A stretch of DNA of 64,000 nt from assembly GCA_963765875.1 (NCBI GenBank), contig CAVXYK010000011.1, forward strand, positions 124,001 through 188,000. The letters are read 5' to 3'. The notes under the pieces are model-generated. The model worked only from the letters and a program-made list of their open reading frames with translations, searched no databases and was not told the DNA's origin. Source of the stretch: JAWKOK01 sp963765875 (GTDB lineage: Bacteria > Chloroflexota > Anaerolineae > Caldilineales > Caldilineaceae). The position numbers were made by a program, and so were the translations under genes. Positions 46,562-57,696 of this stretch are shown one piece after another (within the stretch, counting starts at the first letter, position 1; each line of letters begins with the position of its first letter).

Positions 46562-49522
46562 TCATGGGAAACTCCCTGGCGAACCATTTTCGGCCTCGCT
46601 GGCACGCCAGCGGAATGGCTGACCCGGATCGCCGTCCGCATCGACCAGTTCCAGCGAATCGCCTGTGCCGTCGGCGCTCAACGGCCATCCGTCCTCATCG
46701 CTGTAGGTCACCGAGTCCAGTACATTGCCCTTGACATCGAAGAGCGTGATCGTCTCACCGCGATCGGACAACTTGCCTTCGAAGATGCCGCCAATCTCCG
46801 GCTCGGGATAGCGCTCCCGGAATCGCTTGAAGTCGGCGACGAGCACCGTGACCTCGCCCGGAGCCAGTCGGGTGTAGCGGGGAAAGCGAAAGTCGATCCC
46901 CTCGAAATAGGCCCCAGAGAGATCGGCTGCGATCTCCCCCAAATTAGTGAGTTCGACATACTCGTAGCCTTCGTCGCCCACCGGATTGTACATCAACTCC
47001 GTGATCCTCACATTGGCGGCCTGATCGGCGCGTCGGAATTGCCGTTCGCGGAGCGGACTCCAAGCCGAACCATCGTACGCCCTGGCCTTAACATGGGTGG
47101 CGTCCGTCAGGACCAACGGCTCGACATAGCGCACCGCAAAAGGCGAGATATCGCCGCTGCCGGAGAGCCTGGGGTCAGTGCCGTCAGTCGTATAGTATAT
47201 CTCACCCCCCACTTCCCCACTTCCCCACTCCATCGTCAGCAGCAGATCGTCCTCAATAACCTCAGCCCCGCTAAACTGGGGTGGATCAACCGTCGGGTAA
47301 TACCCCACGCCACGCGCCAGTTGGCGCAGTTTGGCCCCGTTGCCCGCCAACTGCCCAAGGACGTCATCGCGTGCGGCCAGCCAATCGGCCTGTGTAATGG
47401 GCGCGTCTGTACGCACATCACCCCAGCGCGCCGACTCGGCGATGATGGCGATCTCCAGCGGCTCGGTGATGTCGAGCCAGCGTTGCTGGGCTGCGGCATC
47501 GCTGAGCGCACCGACTTCGGACGTGTGCAGGTAGAGCCGATCCGCAAAGGTCATGCGAAAGTCGGGGTTCTCCATCAGCGCTTCAAAGACCAACCGGATT
47601 ACGTTTGGAAATGGCGCGCCCTCAAAGCCATCGCCGCCGAGAACGATCTCAGCGCCATCGTTCAGCGTGGTCTCGGCGTCCCAGACGAAGAAGAGATCGG
47701 AGCCCGCCGGATAGCGGGCGCCGGCATACCAGTTGTTCTCCGGCCAATCATGGTTGCCCACATACCAGTTGAGAATCATGTAATCGCTGAACTGGACCGG
47801 GTCGATGAACTCCAACATGGTGGCGTACTTGGCCGGATCTACCAGGTCACCCTCCTCGGCCAGACGCACCAGTGCCGAAAAGCGGTCGATGGGGCCACTG
47901 ACCGAACCCGCATGGTTGACCGACCCGTACTCGGAATCATCGCCGCCATAATAGGTCGCCATGAAGCCTGCGTCAGGGCGCTCGACCACGTTGTAGATGC
48001 CCCAGTAGAGGCCGTTGAGAAAAAGATGGACAAAGCGCCCGTGGGAGCCGGCATCCGACATGGCGATCTGGCTCGCACGCGTCCACTCATCACGTGCATA
48101 GGTCGTCTCACGGTGATCGACCTCAGCGCCGGGCATGGATGGATGGCCGGCAAAGCTGCGGTCTACGCCCGCACGCAGGACCAGCGTGTCATACTGCAGC
48201 CGCCGGCGAGTCTGCGAAGACCGGATACTCCAGCTCGGGCGCGCCATACTCGCTGCGGAAGAAGAGGCGCAGCGAGTGCTTGGGCATGAACTCCCAGCGC
48301 CCGGCCCCGCCCTGGATGCGCATCCCGGCGTCGACCTGGAAACCGGGCTCGTCGCCCAAAGGATCGAACAGCTCGATCGAAACCGGGCGCTCAGCCTCTC
48401 GTCCACGGGCCTGGGGATCGGCGTAGATGTCCAGGTTGGCCACGTCGGTAGCCAGCGACAGGATCGGCAGCGCAGAGAGCGCATCACGCAACTGCGGCCC
48501 ATAGACCGGATCGTTGACAATGGTCGGGTCCAGCTCGTAGTCGGCAACAACCGGCCCGCCGACCGTATACCCGCCGATATCGACCTTGTGGACGCCCCAT
48601 GCCGCGGGGAAACCGGTCGGTTGCGCGGGTTGTGCGATCACATCGTCGACAAAGATGTACGAACGGGTCGTCGCCGGGGCCGTGCGATGGTTCGGAGCGA
48701 CACTGACGGCACGCACAATCGTTGTGCCGTCGATATCTATCGACTCTTGGTAGACCTGGCCGTGTCCAGCCGAGGGCTCGCTGCCATCCAGCGTAAAGCG
48801 AATCTCACTGCCGGGCGTGTGCACTGGTCAGATTGAGGGGAAAGGGATCTTCGTAGAGGCCAGAGGCTTCGCTGAAAGTGATCAGCGAGGTCATGCCCTG
48901 CCATGCAGAATGGTCGGGGTTGGGCTCGCCGGGAGACGGGGTAGTCTAGATAGCCAAACGTTTCGGCCGTTGCGTCTGCACCATCCGGCAGGCCATAGCT
49001 GATGCCCGGCTGTTGCTGTGGATAGTCGATGGCCGTCCCATCCAGATAGCGCCGGGTCGTCGGCGGGTAGAGTGCCAGAAAGCGGGAATCGGCGCTCAGC
49101 CTGAAATTAGTATGCAGATAGCCCGGCTCACCGCTCTCGTCATCCAGTTCGATCTCACGCCGATTCTTGCCCGAGGCGAAGACAATCAGTCGCTCACCCG
49201 GCTCGATGACGTTGTCGTCGAACGTCCACTTCTCTGGGCGATCCAGATCGTCGGTCAGTGTCCAGTTTGCCAGGTTGACCGGCGACGCCGGAACGATTGA
49301 ACAGTTCGATCCAATCGGAGGGGTCGCCGTCCTCATCGACCAGCAAGCTGCCGTCGTTGGTCGCGGCAAACTCGCTGATGATGACAGGGCGCAGCGCCGG
49401 TTTGCGCAGGGGACCGTGGGCGCGGCCACCATCCGCCCGACGGCCGCCAGCAGAAGCAAAATGATGGCGATCCAGAAAAGGCGACGATGGAACGGTTTGA
49501 CGGTGGAGACTCGGAAACCCAT
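46562..49522 (-). pseudogene. CotH kinase-family protein with lamin-tail and chitobiase-like domains, about five frameshifts
   Basis: Read across frames, this is a secreted protein of about 985 residues. An N-terminal membrane anchor/signal (RLFWIAIILLLLAAVGRMVA) is followed by a lamin-tail domain (PVIISEFAATNDGSLLVDED ... NLANWTLTDDLDRPEKWTF). A chitobiase-type domain (GSEIRFTLDGSEPSAGHGQV) and the CotH domain (SIELFDPLGDEPGFQVDAGM, MRIQGGAGRWEFMPKHSLRL, LFLNGLYWGIYNVVERPDAG) come next. The C-terminus has another chitobiase-type domain and lamin tail (ELMYNPVGDEGYEYVELTNL). Frame changes are needed near 49415, 49287, 48940, 48825 and 48205. Coding quality between breaks is good. CotH members are atypical protein kinases; the group with lamin tails is usually exported. 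Confidence 0.78.
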
Positions 49523-50063
49523 GGTTCAGTATGATACAACGCACCAGGGTTTCGGCGAAAACAGACGCTTGATGTACTGCGGGAAGGTTAGGATTTTGAC
49601 CTGTGTATGAATGACAGCAAGATACCGGATCACTAGCGGCAAACTATGAGTGGGCCACGTGTGAACAATAAACGAAGCACATCCATCCTGATGCCGCAAT
49701 GATTGGAGATGGATTGAGGAATGGTTACATGTGGGAAATTGGACCTGGGGATTATGGGTCCTGGGGAAGGTGATGGGTCGATGCCGCAAATGCAGTAGGC
49801 CTGTTTAGCGCCTCTGTCGCCCCGGCGGCAGCTATCGCATTGGATTAAATTTGATCCTGTTGCTGTCGGCTCGACCATTGGCTACAATGAGGACACTTGG
49901 GTGGCTGTCCCGAGCAGCCCGTAGCCAAGACGAAGAGATTGAAATTCCATAATCTGGGTCGCGCTCATGCTGAGCTATCTGCTGGGCGATGTAATGCGCA
50001 TCTTTGCCGGCGACAGAAACGGTTCGATTGCTACGCTACTGTGTACATAGAGGAACGAGAACG
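49523..50063. other. Intergenic region, nothing recognised
   Basis: This is a 541-base divergent gap between the CotH-like gene (minus) and the SRPBCC gene (plus). It has no long palindrome, no tRNA-like structure and no ORF with coding character. It probably holds the two promoters. Confidence 0.4.
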
Positions 50064-50751
50064 ATGACGAATACACTCAAAACTGTTTTCAGGAATGCAA
50101 TCGCGGTAGGCGTTGCTGGGCTGTTATGTTTTGGCGATTCGGCCTTGGCAGTTGCGGCGAATAGCAACCGATGCTGACGTTCGACGCTCTTTGCCAGCTG
50201 ATGATCTCGTACCAGATCCCAAGTGTGGGTACACGCAGGCAATCACGATCAGGGCCTCGGCATCTGAGATCTGGCCTTGGCTGGTGCAGATCGGATGCAA
50301 GCGTGCCGGTTGGTACAGTTATGACTTTCTACATCGGTTGGTGGGGATAGCCGGCTCTGTGGGTGATGAGCATGGTTCCGCAAAACGAATCATTCCGGAG
50401 TTGCAGGACTTGATGGTCGGAGATGTCGTGGACATCGCGCCAGGGATGGGATATGTGGTTGTAGGTATGGAGCCAGAACGGGTGCTAATTCTGCAAAGCA
50501 GAGTAGATACAGGCACATGGCAATCGGTGCCAAGCAGTGAGCCGTTGCCGGAGAAGTATTGCATTTCGAGCTGGGTATGGCTTCTTGAAGAGATAGATGA
50601 AAAGAGAACGCGGTTAATCGTCCGGGTACGAAGTGATTACAGTCCAGGACTGCTGAGCACATTGGTCATGGGTACTGCCAACGAACTGGGGCGTCTGGTG
50701 ATGCAGCCGAAGACGCTACGCGTGCTCAAGCAGCGGGCAGAGAAGTTGTGA
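50064..50751 (+). CDS. SRPBCC-family (polyketide-cyclase-like) protein with N-terminal helix, one frameshift
   Basis: ATG 50064 follows GAGGAACGAGAACG and starts MTNTLKTVFRNAIAVGVAG, a membrane helix. This frame stops at 50175. The next frame, entered near 50118, reads CYVLAIRPWQLRRIATDADV and continues to 50751. The body has DDLVPDPKCGYTQAITIRAS, EIWPWLVQIGCKRAGWYSYD and KYCISSWVWLLEEIDEKRTR, typical of START/SRPBCC proteins that hold a hydrophobic ligand. Removing one base near 50118 gives about 228 residues. It sits upstream of a LuxR/MalT regulator; function unknown. Confidence 0.7.
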
Positions 50752-50837
50752 CACGCTGAAAGACCGGTTCCAGCGGGCGCCAGTTGAGTCGCGGCGCGTA
50801 CCGCTACAGGAGGGAAAATCATGCTGAGAGAACTCTG

Positions 50838-53742
50838 ATGGCCACTCTGATGCTAGAAACCAAATTTCATATTCCATCCACGCGACCGAGTCTCGTCCGT
50901 CGGCCCCGCTTGCTTGCGCAACTGAACGAGGGTTTGGGCCGAAACAATGGCCCGTCCCGAAAACTGACCCTCATCTCTGCCCCCGCTGGTTTTGGAAAAA
51001 CCACACTAGTCAGTGAGTGGGTTGATGATCTACGCGCTCGCAGGGTTCCTGCAGATGACGAACTGCACGCACGAAGTAGTGACAACGCACGATCGGATGT
51101 AGCAGAAGAAAGCCAGATCGAAAATAGAGTTGCCTGGCTCGCGCTGGATGAAGGCGACAACGACCTGGGCCGTTTCCTGGCCTACTTCATCACTGCCCTG
51201 AGTCGAGTTGATGGGATCAGCGCGACGTTTGGAGAAAGCGCGCGGCAGATGCTCCAATCTACCCAACCTCCGAGTGAGGATCTTCTGGTTGCTCTGCTCA
51301 ACGATGTCGCTGCCATCCACGATAGAGTAATTTTCGTCCTTGACGATTACCACAGCCTAGATTCTGGGCCTATTGACCAGGCACTCACCTTTTTGCTTGA
51401 ACACGCCCCGCCGCAGATCCACCTGGTTGTCGCCACCCGCGAGGACCCACATCTGCCGCTCGCCCGTCTGCGCGCAAGCGGGCAATTGACTGAACTGCGC
51501 GCGACAGACCTACGCTTTACAGCGGCTGAAGCTGCCGAATTTCTCACGCTGGCGATGGGTCTGAACCTTACGCAAGAAGAGATCGCGGCGCTGGAGAGCC
51601 GTACCGAAGGCTGGATTGCTGGATTGCAATTGGCCGCCATCTCCATGCGGGGAAGTAAAGACGCAGCCGGTTTCATCAAATCCTTTGCCGGCAGCCACCG
51701 TTTCGTTCTCGATTACCTGATTGAAGAAGTGCTGCAACAGCAGGCTGCTGGCATGCAGAGATTCTTGCTCCAAACGGCCATCCTCGACCGCATGACTGGC
51801 GCCCTATGTGATGCTGTCTGTTTTGATAGTGCCGAGCCATCAATAAGACTGAATGCGACCGCTGCCGCCACTCAAGCCGACGGTGCGCATGTACTCAACT
51901 CACGCGGTCAGACGACCTTGGAACAGCTCGAGCAGGCCAATCTCTTTGTCATTCCGTTGGACGAGGAACGCCACTGGTACCGCTATCATCACCTCTTTGC
52001 CGATCTCTTGCGTCTGCGCCTGCGCCAGACGGAGCCAGATCGGGAGCCATTACTCCACCAGCGAGCCAGTGTATGGTATGAGCAGAACGGTTTTAGCAAG
52101 GAAGCCGTCGACCATGCGCTACACGGCAAGGATTTTGAACGAGCTGCGCACGTAATTGAAGAACAAATGGAGGGGGGCTTCGAGCGTATTGATCAGGCGA
52201 CATTGGCACGATGGCTGGCTGCAATGCCAGAAGAATTTGTCTTCATCCCATCCGCCGCTCACCATCCTGCATGCATGGCATCGCTTCAATAGTGGTCAAC
52301 TCGATGCCGCGGAGCGAAGTCTCCAGCGCGCCGAAGAGTTGCTTGCCCCAAATCGTGCAAACGAACTTCTCTCCATGCCAGATGAGCTTCAACTATCTCG
52401 TGCAGAGCGCGCCTCGCTGATGGGAAAGATCGCTGCCATCCGCTCCTTTCTGGCGTCCTTCAAAGAGGATATCCCATTGACGATTACGTATGCACATCAG
52501 GCAATTGCACATCTACCCGAAGAGGAACTGGGGTGGCGTTCGGCTGTCTTCATCACGTTGGGGGACGCCTACGTAAATCTGGGCCAAATGACCGCCGCAC
52601 GTGAGGCCAGGGCAAATGCATTGACGACTGGCAGAGCGTCGGGTGACATCCACATTCTCATGATAGCCAATTTGAGACTGGCCGAAATCTTAAGGCAGCA
52701 AGGCGAGCTGCGGCAGGTCATTGAACTATGTGAGCGCCAGTTCAAACAGGCAGACGATTCCGGCATATCGGAGTCGGCAGTGGTTGGTTGGCTACTGGGG
52801 ATATGGGGTGAGGCACTTGCGGAGCGTAACCATCTAAGTCGGGCAGTCGAACAGGTCCAACGCGGCGTTGAACTGGCTGCACTAGGTGGGGATGTGCTCT
52901 ATGTAGTGATGACCAACTTGTACCTGGTCAGAGTTCTCTTCTCCAGCGGCGACATGAGCGGCGCCCAAGATGTCGTTGATTCGATGGAAAATGCAGCCCA
53001 TGCGCAAGATTTTCCGCGCTGGATTTTGCGCCAATTTTCAGCCTGGCAGATACGAATATGGTTGGCGCAAGACAAGTTGGAATCCGCGTCTCAATGGGCT
53101 AGAAAAAGTGGGTTGGATCTTGTTGGAGAACCCACATATGCGCACGAAATGGAATATACTGCGTTGGCTCGTATTCTCATTGCCCAAGGGCGGCTGGATG
53201 AGGCAGAGGGGTTGCTACAGCGCCTGCACGCGGCGGCAGAGGCCGGAGGACGTACATCGGCAGTCATCGAGATACTGATTCTCCAAGCACGAGCTGCGCA
53301 AACCCGTCGAGATATGGGCCAGGCCATTGCCACACTAGAGACGGCCCTTTCCCTGGCCAAGCCGGGCGGTTTCGTCTTCATTTTTGTTGATGAAGGCCAG
53401 CCGATGGCCACCCTACTCTACGAAGCCCTCTCGCGTGGTATTGACTCAACGTATGTGCAGCAATTGTTGGCTGCATTTCCCGTCGACGAAGCAAAGCAGG
53501 CGAACCCATCGGAGACGCAAGCTCTCACATCCGAGTTGATCGAGCCGCTAAGCGAACGTGAAATCGAAGTGCTCCAACTGATCGCCAAGGGGCTGACCAA
53601 TCAGGAAATTGCGAACAGGCTCTACCTCTCGCTGAACACAGTCAAGGTTCACACCCGCAACATCTACGGCAAGCTTGGGGTCCACCACCGGACGGAAGCC
53701 GTGGCCAAAGCACGGGCTTGGGGCATCTTACCCTCCGCCTAA
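50838..53742 (+). CDS. LuxR-family MalT-like (LAL) transcriptional regulator, one frameshift
   Basis: ATG 50838 opens MATLMLETKFHIPSTRPSLV, the standard start of these regulators. The NTPase domain has Walker A LISAPAGFGKTTLVSEW and Walker B VIFVLDDYHSLDS. A winged-helix region (LEQANLFVIPLDEERHWYRY and HLFADLLRLRL) follows. At 52241-52250 one extra base shifts the frame from PEEFVF to SHPPLTILHAWHRFNSGQLD. TPR-like helices then run to about residue 885, and the C-terminal LuxR HTH is complete: LSEREIEVLQLIAKGLTNQE and SLNTVKVHTRNIYGKLGVHH. The total is about 967 residues, normal for MalT-like ATP-dependent activators. It may control the downstream DUF4386 genes. Confidence 0.88.
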
Positions 53743-53773
53743 TCACCTGTAGCATCTGAAATCGACGAAAAGG

Positions 53774-53802
53774 ACGGCCTGGTAGCTACCAGGCCGTTTT
53801 TT
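53774..53802 (+). terminator. Rho-independent terminator after the LuxR/MalT gene
   Basis: ACGGCCTGGTAG and CTACCAGGCCGT form a perfect 12-bp palindrome followed by six T residues, 32 bases after the stop codon. It separates the regulator from the DUF4386 genes. Confidence 0.92.
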
Positions 53803-54016
53803 AGTTCTCCACGCCTGAAAATACCCCTCGCGTAATACTCCAGGGGTATGACACCAATACCGGATTGGGGCTATGCTTTCGGTGTATGAATGCTCGTGAA
53901 TCGGGTAGTTGTCACAGGGAGATTCTGAGGAGTTAAACATGCATGCTATCCGGACAACCAATGTAGATACTTCGGCGAGAAGGTCTCTAGAAGGGAATCG
54001 AAAAGGGGAAAATACA

Positions 54017-54787
54017 ATGACGACTAACGAGCGAAAGAACACGGAGAGAAAGAGTGCAGTGATTGTCGGTGTCTTGTTTATCATTGCGACGACGTTTCTC
54101 TTCATCGGTGAAGCGGTTTACAAACCAATTCTCAGCTCGCCAGACTATCTGGAAATTACTTACCCCAATCGTTACAACGGTGATCACGGGTGTACTGCTG
54201 GAGCTAATCTGCGTACTGGCTATACCGCTCATCGCAATCTTCGCGTTTCCCGTACTGAAGAGATTCAATGAAGCTCTGGCGATCGGCTATCTCTTCTTCC
54301 GCTGCGCTTGAGAGCGTGATCCTGATCACGGTGGCGGAAATCAACAAGCTCTCCCTGATCGGCGTCAGCGAGGCATATCTGAATGGGGGCGTAGAGCGCG
54401 GCCTACTTTGGAGCCATAGGCGCATCAATGCAGGCCAACACATACTGGGCTGACACTGCCGGGCTGATCTACAACCTCGCCTTCATTTTTGGGGGCTTCA
54501 TATTCTATACAGTCCTCTATCAGTCGAGGCTAATCCCAAGGTGGATGGCAGCCTGGGGCTTGATCGCTGTTGTCATGCTCTTAGGCGGTGCGCTGCTCGG
54601 GTCATTCATTGAAGTCACGATGGTCGTTGAGCTTGTCTTTGTCTTACCCATCGCCGTACAAGAGATGGTGATGGCGTTCTGGCTCATTGTGAAGGGCTGG
54701 AATCCAGACGCATTCGAGCCGATAGTACGCGAGAGAGACTCTGAACGAACCGATATGACTGGAACGACTCAACCTACGCCGGCATAG
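54017..54787 (+). pseudogene. DUF4386 membrane protein, first copy, three frameshifts
   Basis: ATG 54017 follows AGGGGAAAATACA; an in-frame ATG at 53939 with GAGGAG upstream is a rival start. The frames join as MTTNERKNTERKSAVIVGVL, then after one extra T at 54172-54173 TTVITGVLLELICVLAIPLI. After an extra base near 54303 it reads ALESVILITVAEINKLSLIG, and after another near 54400 AYFGAIGASMQANTYWADTA to the end. The rebuilt protein has about six helices and matches the intact neighbour at 54977, including the tail TPA. DUF4386 proteins have no known role and often occur beside LuxR-type regulators in Chloroflexi-like genomes. Confidence 0.72.
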
Positions 54788-54976
54788 CGGTGGACAACCG
54801 TGAACTCCTGGCCCACGGGCTATTTTCGAACAACAGATCGATGCTGGTAGTGAATAGCCCGTCATAGCAGCGCACGCAGAATGTACAACCATTCCGGTCC
54901 CAAGAGTACGGGCTACAATGCTCGGTTACGGCGATGACGCGACTACTGAATATCGTTCCAAGAAGGGGGGAATCCC

Positions 54977-55723
54977 ATGACAACCAATGTAAACAGGAAT
55001 TCAACCAAGACAATTGCGAGAACCGCGGGCGTACTCTATATCGCGGCGACGGTGGGCTCTAGCTTCGCCTATGTGACCATGACGTCGATGCTCAGTACGC
55101 CGGACTATCTTGCAGAAGTGGCCGCCAATGAATCCCAAGTGATGATGGCTGCGCTCTTGATGTTGGTTGACGTCGTTTGTGTGGCGGGTATCGGGATCGT
55201 GCTATACCCAATCTTGAAAAGACATACCGATACCCTAGCAGTTGGCTATGCCGCGGCGCGGGCCATTGAGAGCGTGCTCTTTACGATCTATGTAGTCGGC
55301 ATACTGACGCTCGTACCGTTGAGTCAGGATTTCGTCAACGCGGGCGCACCGGATGCTTCCTATTATCAAACCACGAGCACCGTTGTCGTTGCCGCAGCTG
55401 ATCGGTCCTTCACGCTTGGCCTACGCCTTGCCTTTGGTCTATCGGCGCTGCTCCTCAACTTCTCACTATATCGAACAAAGCTCGTGCCGCGCTGGCTATC
55501 CGCGTGGGGTTTTGTCGGTGCTGTATTGGTATTGGCGCCACTCTTGACCGGGTTCTTCGGACTCGTGCTTCCCGAAGGCCCGGATTTCGTCATCGCCGTA
55601 CAGGAGATGGTCTTTGCCGTGTGGCTGATTGTGAAAGGGTTTGATTTTTCGGCAAGTGAGCCATCGGCAGTCAAATCTGGACGAATCGATGAGCAGGGGG
55701 TAGCCAGGCCAACGCCGGCATGA
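54977..55723 (+). CDS. DUF4386 membrane protein, second copy (intact)
   Basis: A 248-residue protein; the AAGGGGGGA ribosome site is very strong. It starts MTTNVNRNSTKTIARTAGVL and has six to seven helices, including MMAALLMLVDVVCVAGIGIV and LALRLAFGLSALLL-like and LVPRWLSAWGFVGAVLVLAP segments. It ends with VIAVQEMVFAVWLIVKGFDF, the conserved final DUF4386 helix. It is the tandem paralogue of the preceding broken copy. Function unknown. Confidence 0.85.
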   Translation: MTTNVNRNSTKTIARTAGVLYIAATVGSSFAYVTMTSMLSTPDYLAEVAANESQVMMAALLMLVDVVCVAGIGIVLYPILKRHTDTLAVGYAAARAIESVLFTIYVVGILTLVPLSQDFVNAGAPDASYYQTTSTVVVAAADRSFTLGLRLAFGLSALLLNFSLYRTKLVPRWLSAWGFVGAVLVLAPLLTGFFGLVLPEGPDFVIAVQEMVFAVWLIVKGFDFSASEPSAVKSGRIDEQGVARPTPA

Positions 55724-55853
55724 ATACAGTGGAATGAATGCGAACTGGAAATTCTCGATCTTCGCTGTTCAGATACTGAGGATGGGCCATACTGCCACAA
55801 TTTGGCTCCATCCTCAGAGCCGCAAGCGGGTGAAATATTCTACGAGCACTCTC

Positions 55854-56105
55854 ATGAAAAACGTTAAACAAATGCTAACGCTAGATCGACCGATGATCTA
55901 TCAGATCAAAGTGCCAGGGCAGCTCAATGAGCATTGGTCGGAATGGAATGGAACAATGACAATTGCGGTCGATAGCCAAAGTGATGGAACGTTAGTCACC
56001 ACCTTGACTTGTAGCGTCGATCAGGCTGCGCTGCAGGGGCTCCTGCGTCGGCTCTATGCAGTGGGCTTGCCGCTAATTTCGGTGCGTTGTGTAGAGTGTG
56101 CCTAA
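55854..56105 (+). CDS. Small conserved protein of unknown function
   Basis: About 83 residues from ATG 55854; the start is unsure because no good ribosome site is seen, and ATG 55872 or 55893 are alternatives. The core MIYQIKVPGQLNEHWSEWNG followed by a GTLVTTLTCSVDQAALQGLL and LPLISV tail is a pattern I associate with small proteins beside MalT-like regulators and DUF4386 genes, in which a strand-rich half ends in a DQAALHGLL helix. No catalytic motif is visible. Confidence 0.6.
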   Translation: MKNVKQMLTLDRPMIYQIKVPGQLNEHWSEWNGTMTIAVDSQSDGTLVTTLTCSVDQAALQGLLRRLYAVGLPLISVRCVECA

Positions 56106-56186
56106 CGGGCCGTCGATACCCTCGATGAAATCCTACTCATGTGACTGGTAGATGAGCTACCCAGATCGTGAAGGGAGAGACTCATA

Positions 56187-57293
56187 ATGAAAGCTGTGAA
56201 AGTGGGGGTATGCCAATTCATGGAGGATGGAAGCATGACCACACAAGATATTGTGAAACAAACCACGCATCAGCGCATTGTCATCGCGCGGCACGGCGGG
56301 CCGGAGGTGTTGCAGGCTATTGAAGAACCAATTGCCGAACCGCAGGCTGGCGAGGCACGCGTACGGGTGTTGGCAGCGGGCGTCTCCGCCTATGACCTCA
56401 TGTCCCGCAGTTCCGGATTGCTCCCCGGCACGCCCAAGCCGCCGTTTACGATCGGCGAGGACATCGTCGGCATTGTCGACAAACTGGGCGAAAGTGTGAA
56501 TACCGTTGAACTAGGGCAGAGGGTGGCCGCTTTCACCTTTGGCGCCAGCGGCGGCTACGCGGAGTCCGTCTGTCGACCTGCTGATGAGTTGGTGCCGGTG
56601 CCTGAAGGTGTAGATTCGGCCGAAGCGGTCTGCGTCGTGGTCAACTACCTCACCGCCCATCTTGCCATGCACCGCACGGCCAAGGTGCAGCGCGGCGAGC
56701 GCATTCTCGTCCAAGGGGCGGCAGGCGGTGTTGGGTCGGCCCTATTGGAGCTCGGGCGGCTTGCTGGATTGGAACTGTATGGCACCGCGTCTAGCTACAA
56801 CCACGAACAGGTCGTCGCCCTCGGCGCGACGCCAATTGACTATCACAACGAAGATGTCGTGAAGCGAATCCACAGCCTGACCAATGGCGGTGTCGATGTT
56901 GTCTTCGATCCCATTGGTGGTCCCCGCCAGTTGTGGCGCTCACAGAATGCGCTGCATAAAAACGGTCGCTTGGTCTGGTTTGGCGTGGCAGCAGCGAAGC
57001 GGTCGGGGCTGAAGATCATTCCCCTGACGCTGGGCATGGTGGTACTGCTCAAATTCAAGCCAGGAGGTCGGCAACTGTTGTTGACGCCAGATTTGGCAGC
57101 CGACAAAGTTTGGTATCGGCAAACCTTAACAGAACTCCTTGACTTATTGGCAAACGGCGAACTCAAACCGCTGGTGGCGGAGCGCATTCCACTGGCAGAG
57201 GCTGCCCGCGCGCACGAAGTACTGGAGCGGGGTGGCTATGCGGGCAAGATTGTCTTGATACCGAAACCTGCTAACTCTGGGACTGGAGTGTAG
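56187..57293 (+). CDS. Quinone oxidoreductase-like medium-chain dehydrogenase
   Basis: A 368-residue protein from ATG 56187, with GGGAGAG 10 bases upstream; ATG 56235 with GGATGGAAG is an alternative that removes a 16-residue extension. The zeta-crystallin/quinone reductase pattern is clear: VIARHGGPEVLQAIEEPIAE, VRVLAAGVSAYDLMSRSSG, and TIGEDIVGIVDKLG without zinc ligands. The NADPH loop is ILVQGAAGGVGSALLELGRL, and VDVVFDPIGGPRQLW follows. It likely reduces quinones or enones. It is the last gene of the plus-strand run 50.0-57.3 kb. Confidence 0.85.
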   Translation: MKAVKVGVCQFMEDGSMTTQDIVKQTTHQRIVIARHGGPEVLQAIEEPIAEPQAGEARVRVLAAGVSAYDLMSRSSGLLPGTPKPPFTIGEDIVGIVDKLGESVNTVELGQRVAAFTFGASGGYAESVCRPADELVPVPEGVDSAEAVCVVVNYLTAHLAMHRTAKVQRGERILVQGAAGGVGSALLELGRLAGLELYGTASSYNHEQVVALGATPIDYHNEDVVKRIHSLTNGGVDVVFDPIGGPRQLWRSQNALHKNGRLVWFGVAAAKRSGLKIIPLTLGMVVLLKFKPGGRQLLLTPDLAADKVWYRQTLTELLDLLANGELKPLVAERIPLAEAARAHEVLERGGYAGKIVLIPKPANSGTGV

Positions 57294-57405
57294 ACATCCC
57301 AAACGTAATACCAGTCATGAGTGACAGTAGCATACGAGAACGAAAAAGACCTGTTCGTCGCCGGCTGGCAAATGTTACCAACCAAGAGCGCAGGCTGGGT
57401 CAAGG

Positions 57406-57696
57406 ATGGAGCGAAACAATAAGGATGATAATCTCTACGAGATCTGGTACGAGACTTCGGTGACTTACGACCTGCCCCGCTCAGATAGCGTGCCGCTAGC
57501 CTCTCCGGATGATGCGTCTGAGGAGCTGTTGAAGTCAACTGTCAAAATCGAAGCGGCAAGGGAGGCCATCAAGCCCTATCTTGACGCGCACCACCAGCAG
57601 TTTTCAAGGGGAGCAATATACGGGCCAGGAGGACATCTGTCTCCTGCGATCAATCTTAACGCGGGATTCTGGCAGGCCCGCTATATGGATCGATGA
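57406..57696 (+). CDS. Doubtful small ORF
   Basis: This would encode 96 residues starting MERNNKDDNLYEIWYETSVT. There is a weak ribosome site (GGATGGAGCG region). The first 60 residues have plausible composition with a helical stretch (SEELLKSTVKIEAAREAIKP), but the last third is antisense to the phospholipase D gene end and may be shadow. I recognise no family. Confidence 0.25.
   Translation: MERNNKDDNLYEIWYETSVTYDLPRSDSVPLASPDDASEELLKSTVKIEAAREAIKPYLDAHHQQFSRGAIYGPGGHLSPAINLNAGFWQARYMDR

Noticed and set aside
46520..48289. Long plus-strand ORF (589 residues)
   Set aside because: It is antisense to the CotH-like gene, has no recognisable motif, and its codon pattern is the mirror of the real gene.
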